A stretch of 5,312 nucleotides of DNA from Acidobacteriaceae bacterium. Lineage in GTDB: Bacteria > Acidobacteriota > Terriglobia > Terriglobales > Acidobacteriaceae. Of this stretch, positions 1-5,312 are shown in pieces. The notes under the pieces were generated by a model. It had not been told where the DNA came from, ran no database searches, and saw nothing but the letters and a program-made list of their open reading frames with translations. Where the stretch lies: assembly GCA_003154055.1 (NCBI GenBank), contig PMCH01000178.1, positions 11,189 through 16,500 on the forward strand. The letters are read 5' to 3'. A program made the translations under genes and the position numbers. Each line of letters starts with the position of its first letter. Within the stretch, counting starts at the first letter, position 1.

Positions 1-812
1 GGGTTCGGCTTGAACGTAATCTCCACTGAGGTGGTCGGTGGACCGCTATCCACGCGCTGGATGTGGGGAGTGTTCTGCGCGACTTCCTGCGCGCCAAATC
101 CTGATACCTGGACTCCACGCCCGCTGCTGCGGCCGTCGCCTTTGCCCGGGGTGGCGATTCCATTTCCAAAATCGGCGCTGGCCACGGTTCCCTTGATTCC
201 CTTGGCTCCGCCGGATCCGTTCCCTTGGCCGGGTCCCACTGGCATGTCGAAAGAGCCCCCGACCGAAGCGACCAGCTTGGCGCCCGGTTTGCTGTTGTCG
301 CTGGGCTTCAATCCGTTGGGATCTCCGAAACCGCCGGTCTGCACCTTCGAGATCGGGGCATTGACGGTGGGTATGGCAGAGCTTCCCGCAAACTCGCCGG
401 TGTGGATCAGAACGGGACGCGCCCCTCCGGCCGGTTTCAGCACGGCGGGAGCGAAGTTGTTCAGCGCGACCTTGGGCGGTTCGACTTCCTGAGGCTTCGG
501 CTGAGCCATGCGGATCTCGCGCGGAACGATCAGCTTCGGAGTCTCAAAAACTGGCGCCTTGGGCAACAGTTTGGCATGGATCGGAAGCGGCTTCGGCGGC
601 GGAGTAGGCTCGGGCCTCAGCGCGGGCATCGGGATCAGTTCGGTGACGTGAAAATTGGGACGTAGCAGCAGCGTATCGGGCATGAGGATCCCGAAAACGA
701 TCAGGAAAAGAATGAGGAACACCAGCAGTCCGTAGCTGGCTGCGAAGGTTCGCCAGTTCCACTTCTTTTCGGGCAGCAGGCCCAATTGAAAATCGTGGTT
801 GTACGTAGCCAT
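1..812 (-). CDS. TonB-family energy-transducing protein, C-terminus cut by window edge
   Basis: This frame is open from an ATG at 812 to the left edge, giving 270 complete codons. The N-terminus is a short cytoplasmic stretch (residues 1-22) followed by one strongly hydrophobic membrane segment (about 23-44). Next comes a proline-rich, Pro-Lys/Pro-Glu region (about 61-115; for example PEPTPPPKPLP at 67-77), then a Gly/Ser/Asn-rich linker (about 150-240). The visible end, VEITFKPNP, resembles the entry to a TonB C-terminal domain, which in related proteins continues with a 'VYT.EAR' type motif. TonB-family proteins are anchored in the inner membrane, span the periplasm and couple the proton-motive force from ExbB/ExbD to outer-membrane receptors. 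GGAG at 822-825, nine bases before the ATG, is a plausible ribosome binding site. No exbB/exbD or receptor gene is visible here, so the partner is unknown. The family call is fairly secure, but the decisive C-terminal domain is outside the window. Confidence 0.82.
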   Translation of the reverse strand, partial: MATYNHDFQLGLLPEKKWNWRTFAASYGLLVFLILFLIVFGILMPDTLLLRPNFHVTELIPMPALRPEPTPPPKPLPIHAKLLPKAPVFETPKLIVPREIRMAQPKPQEVEPPKVALNNFAPAVLKPAGGARPVLIHTGEFAGSSAIPTVNAPISKVQTGGFGDPNGLKPSDNSKPGAKLVASVGGSFDMPVGPGQGNGSGGAKGIKGTVASADFGNGIATPGKGDGRSSGRGVQVSGFGAQEVAQNTPHIQRVDSGPPTTSVEITFKPN

Positions 813-954
813 TCCTTTTGACTCCAAAGGGGACCCGGGCTGGGGAGAGCGCTCGGGGCTGGAGTCTTCACCTTAGGAGAGATTGGGCAGGGGGTAAACG
901 TGTCGCTTGCGCGTGTCCTTTGGTAACCTCTGAGGAAATCGCCCAGTGCCCCGG
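813..954. other. Intergenic region between the permease and the TonB-family gene
   Basis: This 142-bp gap follows the permease stop codon and precedes the TonB-family start, both read on the minus strand. It probably holds the TonB-gene leader. I found no convincing -35/-10 pair and no hairpin followed by a T-run. A small CGC-AA-GCG palindrome and a repeated CGTGTC hexamer lie around 899-917 but have no assignable role. Whether the two genes share a transcript cannot be decided from this sequence. Confidence 0.5.
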
Positions 955-2340
955 TTACTTCGCCGCCAACTGCTTCCGGTGCTTGAAGATATAGAAGATG
1001 GGGATGCCGAGCAGGATGGCCAGCGTCCCGTAAGCGGAATTGGGCAGGTTTTCCTTGAAGGTGAAACCGAGCAGCAACGCTGAAACCAGCACAAAAATCG
1101 CCGGAACCAGTGGGTAGCCCCACACGCGATAGGGCCGATCGGCATGAGGATCGCGATACCGGAAAACGAAAACAGTGCTGCCGGCGATCATGTAAAAGAG
1201 CCATTCGGCGAAGATCGCGAGCGAGAAAAACTGCCGGAAGCTTCCTCCCAACAGCAGCAGGATGATGGCCAGGGCGCATTGCACGATGATGGCGATGGAG
1301 GGCGTGCGAAATCGCGGATGAACCTGGGCGAGGGACTTGAAGAAGTACCCGTCGCGCGCCATGGCAAAGGGGACGCGGGCTCCGCTCATGATGGTTCCAT
1401 TCAGAGTTACAAGCATGGAAATGGCCATGCCGGCTGAAACCAGGGCTGCGCCAGCCCGGCCCAGGACCAGGGCAACGGCGTCGGAGGCGGGCCGTTCGGA
1501 AGCCGCGACCGCCGCTGCGGGAAGCACGTACTGCACGGCGGCGTTGACGAGGATGTAGAGTGCGCCGACCGTAGCTACTCCCCACACCAGCGCGAGCGGA
1601 ACATTGCGCTGCGGATTTCGGACTTCGCCCGCCACCATGTTGAGATCGTTCCAGCCGTCGTAGGCCCAAAGCGCAGCTACCAGTGCTGCGAAAAACCCGG
1701 CGATGCCCCCCTTCGCTCCAATGAACTCGGTGGTGAAGTTTGCCCAGGTTCCTCCGCGGTAGGAGAAGCCCACCGCTACGATCCCGAGGATGATGGCAAC
1801 TTTCAGAAGTGTGAACAGGAACTGAAAGTCCCCGGCTCTGCGAACTCCCACGTAGTTGAGCCAGGAAACGAGAATGGCCGCGACGATGGCGACCATCTGT
1901 CCGTAGGTGACAGTGAACGGATGGCTCAGCCATGGATTGGAGAGAAAGGCGAAGGCGGGGAAGGTCCCGAGAATGCGGACCAGGCCGGTGGTGATGGTGG
2001 CGATCGAGGCAGGTTTGGCGATCAGGAACCAGGTCCAGGCGTAGAGGAACCCGGAGAGCGGACCATAGGCGTCGCGCACGTAGACGTACTCTCCGCCCGC
2101 CTGTGGCTTCATGGCGCCGAGTTCGGCATAGGTGAGGGCGCCGAAGAAAGAGAGCAGGCCGCCCACGATCCATGCCAGGTAGACAAGCCGGGCCGAACCA
2201 ACGGCTTGCATCATTTCTTTGGGGACAAGGAAGATGCCGCTGCCAATGATGGTGCCGACTACTATCGCACCGGCGTGCGAGAGTCCGAGATCACGGGCGA
2301 GTTCGGGGCGTTCGCCATTGCCGGACTTGGTTCCCATCAT
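955..2340 (-). CDS. APC-superfamily amino-acid permease, LAT type
   Basis: This 461-residue integral inner-membrane protein has the usual length for APC transporters with about 12 membrane segments. The hallmark unwound first helix is VGTIIGSGIF at residues 28-37, where these proteins bind the amino-acid backbone. It is followed by a TM2 and loop signature at about 60-93, including YAELGAMKPQAGGEYVYVRD. The sixth-helix signature ALWAYDGWNDLNMVAGEV (223-240) plus the RNP..NVP that follows is typical of the L-type amino-acid transporter (LAT) group. A conserved YRVWGYPLVP lies at 404-413. It most likely moves neutral amino acids by exchange or proton symport, but the substrate is not readable. 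The start is one of two adjacent ATGs (2340 or 2337). The upstream GGGCGGG at 2349-2355 is only a weak ribosome binding site. The TAA stop is at 955-957. No frameshift or missing core motif is seen. Confidence 0.93.
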   Translation of the reverse strand: MMGTKSGNGERPELARDLGLSHAGAIVVGTIIGSGIFLVPKEMMQAVGSARLVYLAWIVGGLLSFFGALTYAELGAMKPQAGGEYVYVRDAYGPLSGFLYAWTWFLIAKPASIATITTGLVRILGTFPAFAFLSNPWLSHPFTVTYGQMVAIVAAILVSWLNYVGVRRAGDFQFLFTLLKVAIILGIVAVGFSYRGGTWANFTTEFIGAKGGIAGFFAALVAALWAYDGWNDLNMVAGEVRNPQRNVPLALVWGVATVGALYILVNAAVQYVLPAAAVAASERPASDAVALVLGRAGAALVSAGMAISMLVTLNGTIMSGARVPFAMARDGYFFKSLAQVHPRFRTPSIAIIVQCALAIILLLLGGSFRQFFSLAIFAEWLFYMIAGSTVFVFRYRDPHADRPYRVWGYPLVPAIFVLVSALLLGFTFKENLPNSAYGTLAILLGIPIFYIFKHRKQLAAK

Positions 2341-2453
2341 GATCGATACCCGCCCTGGCGAATGATTCTAACTCAGTGGTTTACGGGTCCCGAAACAAGC
2401 TCTGCAAGGACCGCAGATTCCAGAGTTCCGCTGGGCGCAGGGAAAGAGCTTTA
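2341..2453. other. Leader region upstream of the amino-acid permease
   Basis: This stretch lies between the permease start and the palindromic repeat. On the minus strand it contains TAGAAT (plus-strand 2365-2370), which matches five of six bases of a bacterial -10 box and lies about 25 bases before the start codon. No acceptable -35 box sits 16-18 bases upstream of it. A five-base stem (TCTGC 2401-2405 with GCAGA 2413-2417) is the only other structure noticed. A permease promoter here is plausible but unproven. Confidence 0.3.
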
Positions 2454-2530
2454 CCACGGGGGCCACAGAGGGCACAGGGGAAAATCCAGAACTGGGAATT
2501 CTTCCTCCGTGTTCCCTGTGCCCTCCGTGG
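2454..2530. repeat. Imperfect inverted repeat built from 9-bp CACRG-type units
   Basis: Each 27-bp arm consists of three 9-bp units. The left arm reads CCACGGGGG, CCACAGAGG, GCACAGGGG (2454-2480). The right arm read on the minus strand is CCACGGAGG, GCACAGGGA, ACACGGAGG (2522-2530, 2513-2521, 2504-2512). The arms match at 20 of 27 positions and are separated by a 23-bp spacer that itself contains CCAGAACTGG. I know similar 'CACAGAGG' palindromes as dispersed intergenic repeats in acidobacterial and some other environmental genomes, but copy number cannot be checked here. It starts one base past the symporter stop codon, so it would lie in the 3' end of that transcript and could stabilise or end it. 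No T-run follows, so it is not a canonical intrinsic terminator. Confidence 0.8.
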
Positions 2531-2531
2531 T

Positions 2532-3989
2532 TCAAGCGCTTGACTTTGCCGGCATGACGAAACTGGCCGCGTAACCCACCGTGAACGTCACGCACGTCCC
2601 GATGGCCACCCACCAGGTCCATGGGACATGCGATCCCAGCCACAAATACAGTTCAACCGAGAATCCACAGATCATGCCGAGGATCGCGCCGTTCTGATTC
2701 GCGCGCTTCGTCAGAACCCCCAGCAGGAAAACTCCCAGCAGCGCACCATAAGTAACGGATGCGATTTGCAGCCCGACCTCGACCACGCGCCCAACCCAAT
2801 GCAGTGCGACAATCGCCAGCCCAAACAGCACCACGGACCACATGACCGTGGCGAGACGCGAAACGCGCAGGCGTTTGTTTTCGTCCGTATCGGGCCGGAA
2901 GCGAAAATAAAAATCAAACATGGAACTTGACGACAGGGAGTTCAGGGCCGCGCTCAGGTTCGACATGGCGGCAGCGAGGATGGCCGCGATCAGCAGGCCG
3001 GAAATCCCGTGCGGCATTTTGCTGACGATGAACGTCGGATAGATTCGGTCAGCCTTTCCAAAGACTGCGGAGGGCACCTGATAGTAGGCATACAGCATGA
3101 CCCCAACCACGAGGAAAAGCGCAAACTGGAAGAGGATGGCGATGCCGCTCGAGAGCAGTGCCAACACCGACTGCTTTTGATTGCGCGCGGCCAGCAGGCG
3201 CTGGACGATGAGTTGGTCAGTGCCGTGGCTGGCGGTAGTCAGGAAGGCCCCGCCGATAATCCCCGCCCACAGCGTGTAGGGCTTCGACAAGTCGAGATAG
3301 GGGAATCGCAGGTTGATGGGCGTATCGAGGATCCGCAGCTTGTGCAGGTTATCGGCGATCGCGTGCACAGAAGGCCATCCGCCCGGAACAAGGTGCAGGA
3401 TCGTGACCAGTCCCACCAGCGTCCCGCCGACATAGATGAAAGTCTGCACGACGTCGGTCCAGATGACCGCGGCCAGGCCGCCCTCGAAGGTGTAGATAAG
3501 GGTTAGGATCGTGATGACGGCGATGGATGTAATTTCGCCGGTGCCGAGCGCGATCCCGACCACGATCGATACCGCATACACGCGAACGCCTTCGGCGGCG
3601 GCCCGCGTCAACAGAAAGAGACCAGCCGTCACGGTTCGCAGCTGCGGGCCGAAACGGCGCTCAATCAGCTGGTAGGCGGTGTAGAGATCGCCACGAAAAT
3701 AATGGGGCAGCAGGACGAAGCTGATAATGATGCGGCCCACCACGTATCCCATTACGACCTGCAAGAAGGTAAGGTTTGAATCGTATGCCAGGCCGGGAAT
3801 GCTGATGATGGTGAGCGTGCTGGTTTCAGCGGCGACGATGGAGAGCGAGATCGCCCACCAGGGGATGTTGCGGTCGGCGAGGAAGTAGTCGCGCATGGAA
3901 CGCTGCCGCTTGCGAAAACGCAGGCCGAACAGCGTGATTCCCGCGAGATAAACCGCAATGATCAGCAGGTCAAGATGGTCTAGGCCCAA
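2532..3989 (-). CDS. Sodium:solute symporter (SSS family), TTG start
   Basis: From the proposed TTG start this encodes 485 residues, a normal size for SSS transporters (about 13 membrane segments), which couple inward sodium flow to uptake of sugars, amino acids or organic acids. Family features include the first helix (about 6-23), a loop with DYFLADRNIPWW (34-45), the second helix with AAETS (53-57) and IPG (64-66), FEGGLAAVIWTDVVQ (168-182), and the HGTDQLIVQRLLAAR region (255-269). The helix AAAMSNLSAALNSLSS (339-354) corresponds to the sodium-site helix of PutP and vSGLT. TTG at 3989 is preceded by AGAGGA at 3998-4003 with an eight-base gap. The ATG at 4064 would add 25 Pro/Arg-rich residues and lacks family support. 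The substrate cannot be told from sequence. The divergent sugar-kinase neighbour suggests a sugar or amino sugar, as inference only. The stop is TGA at 2532-2534. Confidence 0.93.
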   Translation of the reverse strand: MGLDHLDLLIIAVYLAGITLFGLRFRKRQRSMRDYFLADRNIPWWAISLSIVAAETSTLTIISIPGLAYDSNLTFLQVVMGYVVGRIIISFVLLPHYFRGDLYTAYQLIERRFGPQLRTVTAGLFLLTRAAAEGVRVYAVSIVVGIALGTGEITSIAVITILTLIYTFEGGLAAVIWTDVVQTFIYVGGTLVGLVTILHLVPGGWPSVHAIADNLHKLRILDTPINLRFPYLDLSKPYTLWAGIIGGAFLTTASHGTDQLIVQRLLAARNQKQSVLALLSSGIAILFQFALFLVVGVMLYAYYQVPSAVFGKADRIYPTFIVSKMPHGISGLLIAAILAAAMSNLSAALNSLSSSSMFDFYFRFRPDTDENKRLRVSRLATVMWSVVLFGLAIVALHWVGRVVEVGLQIASVTYGALLGVFLLGVLTKRANQNGAILGMICGFSVELYLWLGSHVPWTWWVAIGTCVTFTVGYAASFVMPAKSSA

Positions 3990-3997
3990 GCGCAAGT

Positions 3998-4003
3998 TCC
4001 TCT
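3998..4003 (-). promoter_or_regulatory. Ribosome binding site that decides the symporter TTG start
   Basis: AGAGGA on the minus strand lies eight bases before TTG at 3989-3987. Another in-frame TTG at 3995-3993 is only two bases from it, too close for initiation. No comparable site precedes the ATG at 4064. Confidence 0.6.
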
Positions 4004-4019
4004 GGGTGCGATGGGGAGA

Positions 4020-4025
4020 ATTGTA
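4020..4025 (-). promoter_or_regulatory. Candidate -10 box for the symporter gene
   Basis: TACAAT on the minus strand matches five of six bases of the TATAAT consensus and lies about 30 bases before the TTG start, leaving room for a short leader with the ribosome binding site. There is no clear -35 box at the right distance, so the call is weak. It lies within the 96-bp region shared with the divergent kinase gene. I found no plus-strand promoter there that I could defend. Confidence 0.25.
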
Positions 4026-4085
4026 CAGGCAGGGTCGGGGAAGTCGCGGAGAGGGAATCAACACCTGTGTGGTAGAACTAGCGCC

Positions 4086-4997
4086 ATGGCGTTCTATCTC
4101 GGAATCGACGGTGGGGGGACCAAGACCCGTTGCTCTCTGGGCGACGAAGACTCAGTTGTGGCTGCGGCGGCCAGCAGTGGAAGCAATGTGGTACGGGTGG
4201 GAGCCGCCGCGGCACGGGAAGCCCTGCACTCGGCGGTTCGAGAAGTCTGCGCAGCCGCGAAGATATCTCCTAATCAGATCAAGAGCCTCTGCATCGGGGT
4301 AGCGGGAGCGGCGCGCCCGAAGATCGCCGCGGCCGTGCGCAGAATGCTGACGGAACTAACCCCGGCTTCGATCGAAGTGGTGGGCGATATGGTGATTGCG
4401 CTGGAAGCGGCCTTTGGCTCCGGTGCGGGCGTCATGGCAATCGCGGGCACGGGCTCGATCGTGTACGGCCGCGATGCCGATGGCCATACCGTTCGCGCCG
4501 GCGGCTGGGGATTTGCCATTTCCGACGAGGGCTCGGGCCACTGGATTGGCCGCCGCGCCATCTCGGCGATTCTGCACGCTTATGACGAAGGGAAAGAATG
4601 CCACCTGACAGCCGCGCTCCTGCATGCGTGGAATCTGGAAACACTGGAGGAGTTGGTACAAACGGCAAATGCGCCTCCAGCGGCGGGGTTTCCGCGACTT
4701 TTTCCGGTTGTTCTTCAGGCTTCGAGTGAAGGGGATCCCCTGGCCCGGGAGTTGCTCGCCGAGGCCGGGAGCGAGTTGGCGAAACTGGCCGCACTCGTGA
4801 TCCGCCGTTTGCCGCATCCCCCCTATGCACCAGTGGCCATGACAGGCAGCGTCTTTCGTCAGTCTGCCGATGTGCGCCAGGTTTTCTACAATAGATTGGA
4901 AGCGAACTTCCCCGGTATCGAGATCCGAAGCGAGTTGGTGGACCCGGTGGAAGGGGCGCTCGCGCTGGCGCGCAAATTGGGACAGAAGAAGGGCTGA
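4086..4997 (+). CDS. BadF/BadG-type sugar kinase, likely N-acetylglucosamine kinase
   Basis: This 303-residue cytoplasmic ATPase of the ASKHA fold is a normal length for the family. The phosphate-1 loop DGGGTKT is at 8-14, SGSN at 31-34, GVAGAARP at 71-78, the likely catalytic Asp in VGD at 99-101, the phosphate-2 loop GTGS at 121-124, and the signature GGWGFAISDEGSG then WIG at 139-155. TGSVF (253-257) and DPVEGAL (286-292) fit the C-terminal nucleotide-binding half. This set fits the N-acetylglucosamine kinase/glucosamine kinase branch, which makes the 6-phosphate sugar from ATP, rather than the iron-sulfur 2-hydroxyacyl-CoA dehydratase activators. The latter carry cluster-binding cysteines in a different context. 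ATG 4086 places the start right before the phosphate loop, as in relatives. Its ribosome binding site is weak. Substrate choice among GlcNAc, glucosamine or a related sugar is open. Confidence 0.9.
   Translation: MAFYLGIDGGGTKTRCSLGDEDSVVAAAASSGSNVVRVGAAAAREALHSAVREVCAAAKISPNQIKSLCIGVAGAARPKIAAAVRRMLTELTPASIEVVGDMVIALEAAFGSGAGVMAIAGTGSIVYGRDADGHTVRAGGWGFAISDEGSGHWIGRRAISAILHAYDEGKECHLTAALLHAWNLETLEELVQTANAPPAAGFPRLFPVVLQASSEGDPLARELLAEAGSELAKLAALVIRRLPHPPYAPVAMTGSVFRQSADVRQVFYNRLEANFPGIEIRSELVDPVEGALALARKLGQKKG
4987..4992 (+). promoter_or_regulatory. Ribosome binding site for the gene following the kinase
   Basis: AGAAGG lies inside the last codons of the kinase gene, eight bases before ATG 5001. 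It supports that start and translation of the two genes from one message. Confidence 0.55.
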
Positions 4998-5000
4998 TGC

Positions 5001-5312
5001 ATGATCGGCGAACCCGCCAAGCCTGAGCCATCCGGGACGGTTTCCGTTCTATCCGACCTCCGGGTCTGGATCCACAGCAATTCAAGCGACGATCTGTTGC
5101 GTGCGGCGGCCGATCCCACTCTGAGCGAGGACCTTGCCCTGGCCATGCTGCAGCGGGCCGATCTGCCGGTCGAGGTTTTGGAGGAAATTGCAAAGAACGG
5201 AAACGCGCTTAAGTTGCGGAAGGTGAAAGTGGCGCTGGCGAGCCATCCCCACGCGCCGCGGCATGTTTCGGTGCCGCTGGTCCGGCAGTTTTACGCGTTC
5301 GATCTGATGAGA
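5001..5312 (+). CDS. Uncharacterised helical-repeat-like protein, C-terminus cut by window edge
   Basis: The frame is open from ATG 5001 to the right edge, 104 codons, without a stop. I do not recognise a named family. After a short Pro-containing N-terminus (1-13) the protein looks wholly alpha-helical. It has loosely repeated blocks: ADPTLSEDLALAMLQR (37-52), ADLPVEVLEEIAKN (53-66) and LASHPHAPRHVSVPLVRQ (79-96). The 'A..P..P/S..L...LA.N' rhythm resembles leucine-rich-repeat-variant or HEAT-like repeats, which usually act as protein-binding scaffolds. There is no signal peptide or membrane segment in the visible part. It starts three bases after the kinase stop codon and has a ribosome binding site inside the kinase gene, so co-transcription is likely. 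A link to the kinase function is only an inference from position. That it is a real gene is well supported by coding character and spacing. Confidence 0.75.
   Translation, partial: MIGEPAKPEPSGTVSVLSDLRVWIHSNSSDDLLRAAADPTLSEDLALAMLQRADLPVEVLEEIAKNGNALKLRKVKVALASHPHAPRHVSVPLVRQFYAFDLMR

Noticed and set aside
10..492. A 160-codon plus-strand frame opposite the TonB-family gene
   Set aside because: It is antisense to a well-supported gene and its Pro-rich composition simply mirrors the Gly/Pro codons of that gene. There is no domain or good ribosome binding site.
701..2173. A 490-codon open frame on the minus strand, overlapping the permease and the start of the TonB-family gene
   Set aside because: It is a different frame of the permease coding strand, very rich in Arg, Ser, His and Pro, with no domain pattern. 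The permease frame carries all the family motifs. Long shadow frames are expected in GC-rich DNA.
2454..2530. Intrinsic terminator for the symporter gene
   Set aside because: The hairpin is long and imperfect and no T-run follows on the minus strand. It fits a dispersed palindromic repeat better.
2454..2530. CRISPR array
   Set aside because: The 9-bp units are contiguous without spacers of constant length, and there are only two inverted clusters with no cas gene nearby.
1921..2574. A 217-codon plus-strand frame running through the permease start and the intergenic repeat
   Set aside because: It is a Gly/Glu-rich shadow that crosses a gene start, the repeat and another gene's end, with no recognisable domain.
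4011..4085. Upstream ATG extension of the kinase (25 extra residues)
   Set aside because: The extension has no family counterpart, no ribosome binding site, and would put basic residues ahead of the phosphate loop that normally sits at the very N-terminus.
3990..4085. Operator or riboswitch in the divergent region
   Set aside because: I found no clear dyad, conserved riboswitch core or paired -35/-10 set on the kinase side, only one weak -10 match for the symporter.
4432..5193. A 253-codon minus-strand frame opposite the kinase and the next gene
   Set aside because: It has Pro/Arg-rich composition and covers two genes with strong coding signals on the other strand.

Overview
The window is GC-rich and densely packed with genes. 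It holds five protein-coding genes, two of them cut by the window edges. The most likely source is an Acidobacteriota (Terriglobia-like) bacterium. The reasons are the style of the TonB-family protein, the mix of a LAT-type amino-acid permease and a sodium/solute symporter, and an intergenic palindromic repeat built from 9-bp CAC(A/G)G-type units. This placement rests on protein style recalled from memory, not on a search, so I hold it with moderate confidence.

Layout: (1) 1-812, minus strand: a TonB-family energy-transducing envelope protein, with its C-terminal domain lost off the left edge. (2) 955-2340, minus: a complete APC-superfamily amino-acid permease of the LAT type. (3) 2341-2531: an intergenic region with an imperfect inverted repeat (2454-2530), each arm made of three 9-bp units. 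It begins one base beyond the stop codon of the next gene. (4) 2532-3989, minus: a complete sodium:solute symporter (SSS family), best started at a TTG codon with a good ribosome binding site. (5) 3990-4085: a short divergent intergenic region. (6) 4086-4997, plus: a complete BadF/BadG-type sugar kinase, most like N-acetylglucosamine kinase. (7) 5001-5312, plus: the start of an uncharacterised helical-repeat-like protein, three bases behind the kinase and probably co-transcribed with it.

How they fit together: the symporter and the kinase diverge from a shared 96-bp region, which suggests sodium-driven uptake of an amino sugar or similar solute followed by ATP-dependent phosphorylation in the cytoplasm. 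This is an inference from context, since neither substrate can be read from sequence. The amino-acid permease and TonB-family gene lie in the same orientation but are separated by 142 bp and 191 bp gaps, so they need not belong to the same transcript. I saw no tRNA, rRNA, CRISPR array, transposase or phage gene. The most unusual items are the 9-bp-unit palindrome, the Asn substitution at a predicted sodium-site position of the symporter, and the uncharacterised gene coupled to the kinase.
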